From assembly GCA_002384765.1 (NCBI GenBank), contig DGBM01000029.1, forward strand, positions 1 to 9,361: a stretch of 9,361 nt of DNA, read 5' to 3'. The notes beneath the pieces are model-generated. The model had not been told where the DNA came from, did no database searches, and worked only from the letters and a program-made list of their open reading frames with translations. Source of the stretch: Demequinaceae bacterium UBA4004. GTDB taxonomy: Bacteria; Actinomycetota; Actinomycetes; Actinomycetales; Demequinaceae. The translations under genes were made by a program, and so were the position numbers. Below are positions 7,546 to 9,361 of this stretch, in pieces; the first letter of the stretch is position 1, and every line of letters begins with the position of its first letter.

Positions 7546-7591
7546 CAACAATGGGGTAGTGCTGTATTGATACTGCACTACCCCATTGTTG
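7546..7591. repeat. 46-bp near-perfect palindrome after the MmeI-like gene
   Basis: The left arm CAACAATGGGGTAGTGC (7546-7562) and right arm GCACTACCCCATTGTTG (7575-7591) are exact reverse complements over 17 bp. The pairing continues inward as GTAT/ATAC after one T-T mismatch, so 21 of 23 half-site positions match. It starts 2 bases after the stop codon. It could act as a two-way terminator for this gene and anything converging from the right, although there is no T run. Its GC content, near one half, is well below that of the surroundings, so it may also be an inserted element or a protein-binding site. Confidence 0.7.
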
Positions 7592-7657
7592 GTACTAGCC
7601 TTGAGTCACTCCGGCATCCCTTCAGTTTGCGACCGTTGGATGCGGAGATCGTGGACT

Positions 7658-7690
7658 CGCGTGGGGGTCCGCTAAGCGGGCCTCCACGTG
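7658..7690 (-). terminator. Hairpin terminator candidate for the 39-codon gene
   Basis: A 15-bp stem, including G-T pairs and closed by a 3-base TAA loop, spans 7658-7690; its core is CGTGGGGGTCCGC (7660-7672) with GCGGGCCTCCACG (7676-7688). Read on the minus strand it begins 9 bases after the stop of the gene ending at 7700. There is no T run, which is common for actinobacterial terminators. Confidence 0.6.
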
Positions 7691-7699
7691 AAGCTCCGG

Positions 7700-7819
7700 C
7701 TACTTGCCGGACTTCTTGCGGGACTCGACGACGGTCGTCTTGGGATGACGTGCCGCCGTGGACGGCTTGACGTACCGACCGGTGATTGCGCTTCGTGCGT
7801 GTCCAGTCTTCTTGGTCAT
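7700..7819 (-). CDS. Small basic ARSAITGRYV protein (39 aa), unknown function
   Basis: The ATG at 7819 on the minus strand is preceded by a very strong ribosome site (GGAGGAGGAATC). The protein is basic and 39 residues long: MTKKTGH, then the core ARSAITGRYV, then ARHPK and a Lys-rich tail. The same core occurs in the 68-codon gene at 8703-8909, so they are paralogues. I recognise the RSA(V/I)TGRYV...ARHPKTTV pattern as a recurring small bacterial protein without known function, sometimes found next to toxin-antitoxin-like genes; that recollection was not checked. A longer in-frame start at 7882 is rejected because it would translate the ribosome site itself. A 10-codon leader ORF ends across this start codon (ATGA overlap), and the first 13 bases of the two ORFs are the same. 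With no toxin beside it, this may be an orphan copy. Confidence 0.72.
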   Translation of the reverse strand: MTKKTGHARSAITGRYVKPSTAARHPKTTVVESRKKSGK

Positions 7820-7848
7820 GATTCCTCCTCCTTCCTCTTCTTGGTCAT
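7816..7848 (-). CDS. Ten-codon leader ORF overlapping the small-protein start
   Basis: On the minus strand, ATG at 7848 opens a frame encoding MTKKRKEEES whose TGA overlaps the ATG of the next gene (ATGA). Its opening ATGACCAAGAAGA is repeated exactly at the start of that gene, and its purine-rich codons form that gene's ribosome site. It may be a translationally coupled leader or the trace of a start-region duplication. No clear ribosome site precedes it, so real translation is uncertain. Confidence 0.35.
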   Translation of the reverse strand: MTKKRKEEES

Positions 7849-8078
7849 TCGTTGACCTGACGCGGTGCGGGGGCATCCGCACACTTGCAATTGTAAATGG
7901 CGGGAGCGACGCTCAACAAAGAAAACCACAACATCTAGTACAATCGATGGTTTTCTCCACAATATGTAGTGCCATACTGTGGACAAGTCGAGGGTTCCTG
8001 TGAACAAGCTCCCACTGGCCGATGCTCCGGACTATTGTTCGCTCACAGTGCGCGTGGCGTGTCGGTGGGAACCACCCG
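7849..8078. other. AT-richer spacer with DnaA-box-like 9-mers and inverted repeat
   Basis: No convincing gene lies here; small ORFs in several frames lack ribosome sites and family-like sequence. The left half is clearly lower in GC than the rest of the window. It contains an inverted repeat AGAAAACCA (7920-7928) / TGGTTTTCT (7948-7956) and three 9-mers close to TTGTCCACA, the high-GC actinobacterial DnaA box: TTCTCCACA at 7953-7961 (plus), an exact match at 7978-7986 (minus) and TTGTTCACA at 7999-8007 (minus). It may be only a promoter region with chance matches. Confidence 0.35.
7890..7919 (-). promoter_or_regulatory. Candidate promoter for the 39-codon gene
   Basis: On the minus strand a TACAAT -10 box (7890-7895) lies downstream of TTGTTGAGC (7911-7919). 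The -35 may be TTGTTG with an 18-base spacer or TTGAGC with 15. Both are imperfect, but the local AT-richness and the -10 are good. Transcription would start near 7883, about 35 bases before the leader ORF. Confidence 0.4.
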
Positions 8079-8108
8079 CGCCCACGCCGTGCCAACGCAC
8101 GGTGGGCG
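8079..8108 (-). terminator. Hairpin terminator candidate for the small protein/PIN operon
   Basis: CGCCCAC (8079-8085) pairs with GTGGGCG (8102-8108) and, after a 2-base bulge, CGTGC (8088-8092) pairs with GCACG (8097-8101) around a CAAC loop. On the minus strand it begins 6 bases past the stop of the PIN gene. It has no T run. Confidence 0.55.
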
Positions 8109-8114
8109 AGAGGG

Positions 8115-8699
8115 TCACGTGCCGCGACCCCCTCGATGGCGACGACATGCGCCGAGTCGCGATTGATCGATGAAGACCGTCAGGTCGGAGGCAGGGACCG
8201 ATCCGAAGCCTGAGTCAGTGGTCGCGATGCAGCCCTCGCTTGAGTAGATCGCGGTGAGGGCATGCACTGCGTCATATGAAGCGAGCCCCCGCTTGCCCAT
8301 CGCCGCTGGGACACCGTCGGCGACCTCCTGGAGTTCAATACGTAGCGACGGAATCGACTCAAGAACGTCGTGCCAAGATCCGAGGAGGTCTTCAGAGAGC
8401 CGCGCAGCGCGCTTCCGAACTCTGCCGTCGCGCCGCTTGGCAGGATTGAACTTGCCAAAGCGTTCCTTAATGGCGAGCTTGAATGACACCTCGACGAGTT
8501 CAATCTCCAGCAGACGGTTGTACACCACGAGAGACTGACGAGTCACGATCCGGTTGAGGAAGCCCAATGCCTCGATGTGGCAGGGCTCGGCTTGGCTGAG
8601 GCAAGCCACGACGAAAGAGGTGTCGAGGGTGATCTCGGGCGGCGGGTCCGAGTCCCGAAGGCTGTAAACGCCGCGCGCATGTGGTCGGCGCCCTGACAA
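8115..8699 (-). CDS. PIN-domain protein, VapC-like putative ribonuclease toxin
   Basis: A 194-residue protein whose acidic residues match the PIN nuclease fold, which cuts RNA with Mg2+ or Mn2+: Asp26 in ITLDTSFVV, Glu65 or Glu67 in RLLEIELVEV, Asp143 in ASYDAVHALTA and Asp162 in CIATTDSGFG. PIN domains usually begin directly at the first Asp motif, so the 22 residues before it are an unusual extension. It is also longer than the usual 130-150 residue VapC, with a basic insert around residues 78-101 (FNPAKRRDGRVRKR). The only usable start is TTG 8699, with at best a weak GGTCAGGGC ribosome site, 3 bases after the stop of the upstream small gene, so translation probably depends on coupling. 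By analogy with VapBC the upstream small protein would be the antitoxin, but it has no recognisable AbrB, RHH or Phd domain. The enzyme function is well supported; the toxin role is inferred. Confidence 0.82.
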   Translation of the reverse strand: MSGRRPHARGVYSLRDSDPPPEITLDTSFVVACLSQAEPCHIEALGFLNRIVTRQSLVVYNRLLEIELVEVSFKLAIKERFGKFNPAKRRDGRVRKRAARLSEDLLGSWHDVLESIPSLRIELQEVADGVPAAMGKRGLASYDAVHALTAIYSSEGCIATTDSGFGSVPASDLTVFIDQSRLGACRRHRGGRGT

Positions 8700-8702
8700 C
8701 CG

Positions 8703-8909
8703 CTAGCCCTGACCGCGCTTCTTGCCAGACTTGACGACGACTGCCTTCGGGTGACGCGCCGATGCGCTTGGCGCGACATATCGGCCCGTGACCGCGCTGC
8801 GGGCAACAGTGCGCTGGGACGCCACATTGACCTTCGCTACGCGCGAACCCGCAGACCCCTGCGCCTGCTTGGTGCGTGAGGCCTTTTCCTGCGCGCTCAA
8901 CTTGTCCAT
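8703..8909 (-). CDS. Small basic ARSAVTGRYV protein (68 aa), possible PIN partner
   Basis: A 68-residue basic protein directly upstream of the PIN gene on the minus strand. Residues 1-35 are polar and Lys/Gln/Ser/Ala-rich (EKASRTKQAQGSAGSRVAK). From about residue 36 it carries ARSAVTGRYV, then PSASARHPK, and a GKKRG tail. That second half aligns with the 39-codon gene at 7700-7819, sharing ARSA-TGRYV-PS--ARHPK--VV-S-KK-G. No ribosome site is visible before the ATG at 8909, but a TACAGT -10-like box sits 6 bases upstream, which fits a leaderless mRNA, common in Actinobacteria. The 3-base gap to the PIN gene makes an operon very likely. Its position suggests an antitoxin or accessory protein, and its basic, probably disordered N-terminus might bind nucleic acid. 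Both roles are inference. Confidence 0.75.
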   Translation of the reverse strand: MDKLSAQEKASRTKQAQGSAGSRVAKVNVASQRTVARSAVTGRYVAPSASARHPKAVVVKSGKKRGQG

Positions 8910-8915
8910 ACACAG

Positions 8916-8921
8916 ACTGTA
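8916..8921 (-). promoter_or_regulatory. -10 box giving a likely leaderless transcript
   Basis: On the minus strand TACAGT (8916-8921) lies 6 bases before the ATG at 8909, so transcription would start at or next to the start codon. The gap between this gene and the preceding HipA-like gene is only 74 bases, and no ribosome site is seen. The -35 region (TAGATC about 17 bases further) is poor. Confidence 0.35.
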
Positions 8922-8983
8922 TCTCGTCGGAGCTCACAGATCTATGGTCCTGTGGATGGGCAAGATCACGGCTCGGGGTCGTC

Positions 8984-9361
8984 TCAGTCGCGCAGTTGCG
9001 TCACGGTGGACGCGCACAACTGTTCGAGCCTGGGCATAATGCGCTGGCTGAGATGAGCTGCGTCGGCCCGGTCCAGTTCGTGGAAGAACGCGGTCGGGAT
9101 AGCGTCGGCCTGGCGACGCACCTCATCCCGCAGCCTGCCGGAATCGACCTTGAGCCCGGACGCAAGCCGATCCCAATGGCGTCCGTGCACCGTTCCAAAC
9201 ACTCGTCGCCCGCCGATCGACATCGCCGCTTGGTTGATCTCGGAGCCACCCACGGCGTCGTACGGCAGCGCGGACGCCACGTCGTAGAGCGGCGTGATGC
9301 GCGTCAGGCCCGGAGCGTGCATGACCGAGTAGTTCTTCGCGTGAGCGTCAGGCGCACCGAT
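8984..9361 (-). CDS. hipA: HipA-family toxin kinase, C-terminal part (5' end outside window)
   Basis: The frame is open to the right edge, giving the last 125 residues of a protein that is about 400-440 residues in this family. It contains the HipA catalytic signature GAPDAHAKNYSV; the Asp codon is at 9347-9349 and the loop Asn in HAKN follows. The metal-binding Asp lies in RITPLYDVASALPY (9281-9283). These correspond to GNTDAHSKNFS and LTPFYDIISAFP in E. coli HipA, a Ser/Thr kinase that phosphorylates glutamyl-tRNA synthetase and slows growth. The remaining helical part (DRLASGLKVDSGRLRDEVRRQADAI in two pieces) is the C-terminal lobe tail. Both key Asp residues are present, so nothing in this part suggests inactivation. 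A HipB-type antitoxin gene, usually just upstream, would be outside the window. The gene symbol reflects family, not proven orthology. Confidence 0.85.
   Translation of the reverse strand: MGAPDAHAKNYSVMHAPGLTRITPLYDVASALPYDAVGGSEINQAAMSIGGRRVFGTVHGRHWDRLASGLKVDSGRLRDEVRRQADAIPTAFFHELDRADAAHLSQRIMPRLEQLCASTVTQLRD

Noticed and set aside
7700..7882. Longer 60-codon form of the 39-codon small protein
   Set aside because: It would translate the strong ribosome site as EEEGGG, and the conserved family part begins only after the ATG at 7819.
7979..8173. 64-codon plus-strand ORF starting GTG just after a TACTGT box
   Set aside because: The -10-like box is only 4 bases before the start and there is no good -35. 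The product is unremarkable and overlaps the terminator and PIN gene end on the other strand.
1..9361. tRNA, rRNA, CRISPR array, transposase or integrase
   Set aside because: I saw no cloverleaf-like segment, no regularly spaced repeats and no transposase or recombinase protein signature on either strand.

Overview
The window comes from a high-GC actinobacterium. GC-rich third codon positions, GTG/TTG starts, GC-rich TTCG-loop terminators, surface proteins ending in an LAYTG sortase signal (the class E sortase type) and an ECF sigma factor paired with a single-pass membrane protein all fit Actinobacteria. A member of the Micrococcales is my guess, not a proof.

Left part (1-4450): cell envelope and its possible control. 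Two closely related LAYTG-anchored surface proteins lie in tandem, the first cut by the window edge, and each is followed by a strong hairpin terminator with a similar left arm. The spacer between them carries two abutting 17-bp repeats that look like CRP/FNR-type operators. Next comes an ECF sigma factor gene, followed after one base by a gene for a membrane-anchored extracytoplasmic protein. The pair looks like a signalling unit that may sense the envelope.

Middle (4544-7543): a small predicted helical protein of unknown function, then a gene of about 2.7 kb for an MmeI/YeeA-type Type IIG restriction-methylation enzyme. Its nuclease D-X9-EMK motif, methyltransferase motif I, NPPF motif and C-terminal half can all still be read. 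The reading frame is broken three times: an in-frame TGA, a frame change at a run of seven G, and an in-frame TAG inside the methyltransferase domain. It reads as a recently inactivated gene. It ends at a 46-bp near-perfect palindrome of low GC.

Right part (7594-9361), mostly minus strand: genes of toxin-antitoxin character. A HipA-family kinase C-terminus runs in from the right edge. Then, all on the minus strand, comes a 68-codon small protein and, after 3 bases, a PIN-domain ribonuclease. Beyond an AT-richer spacer is a second, 39-codon paralogue of the small protein. The spacer holds a candidate promoter, a 10-codon leader ORF and DnaA-box-like 9-mers. The small proteins share an ARSA(V/I)TGRYV...ARHPK core of unknown function. 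The small protein/PIN pair is the best candidate here for a poorly described system, and a broken restriction enzyme next to TA-like genes suggests an ageing defence island.
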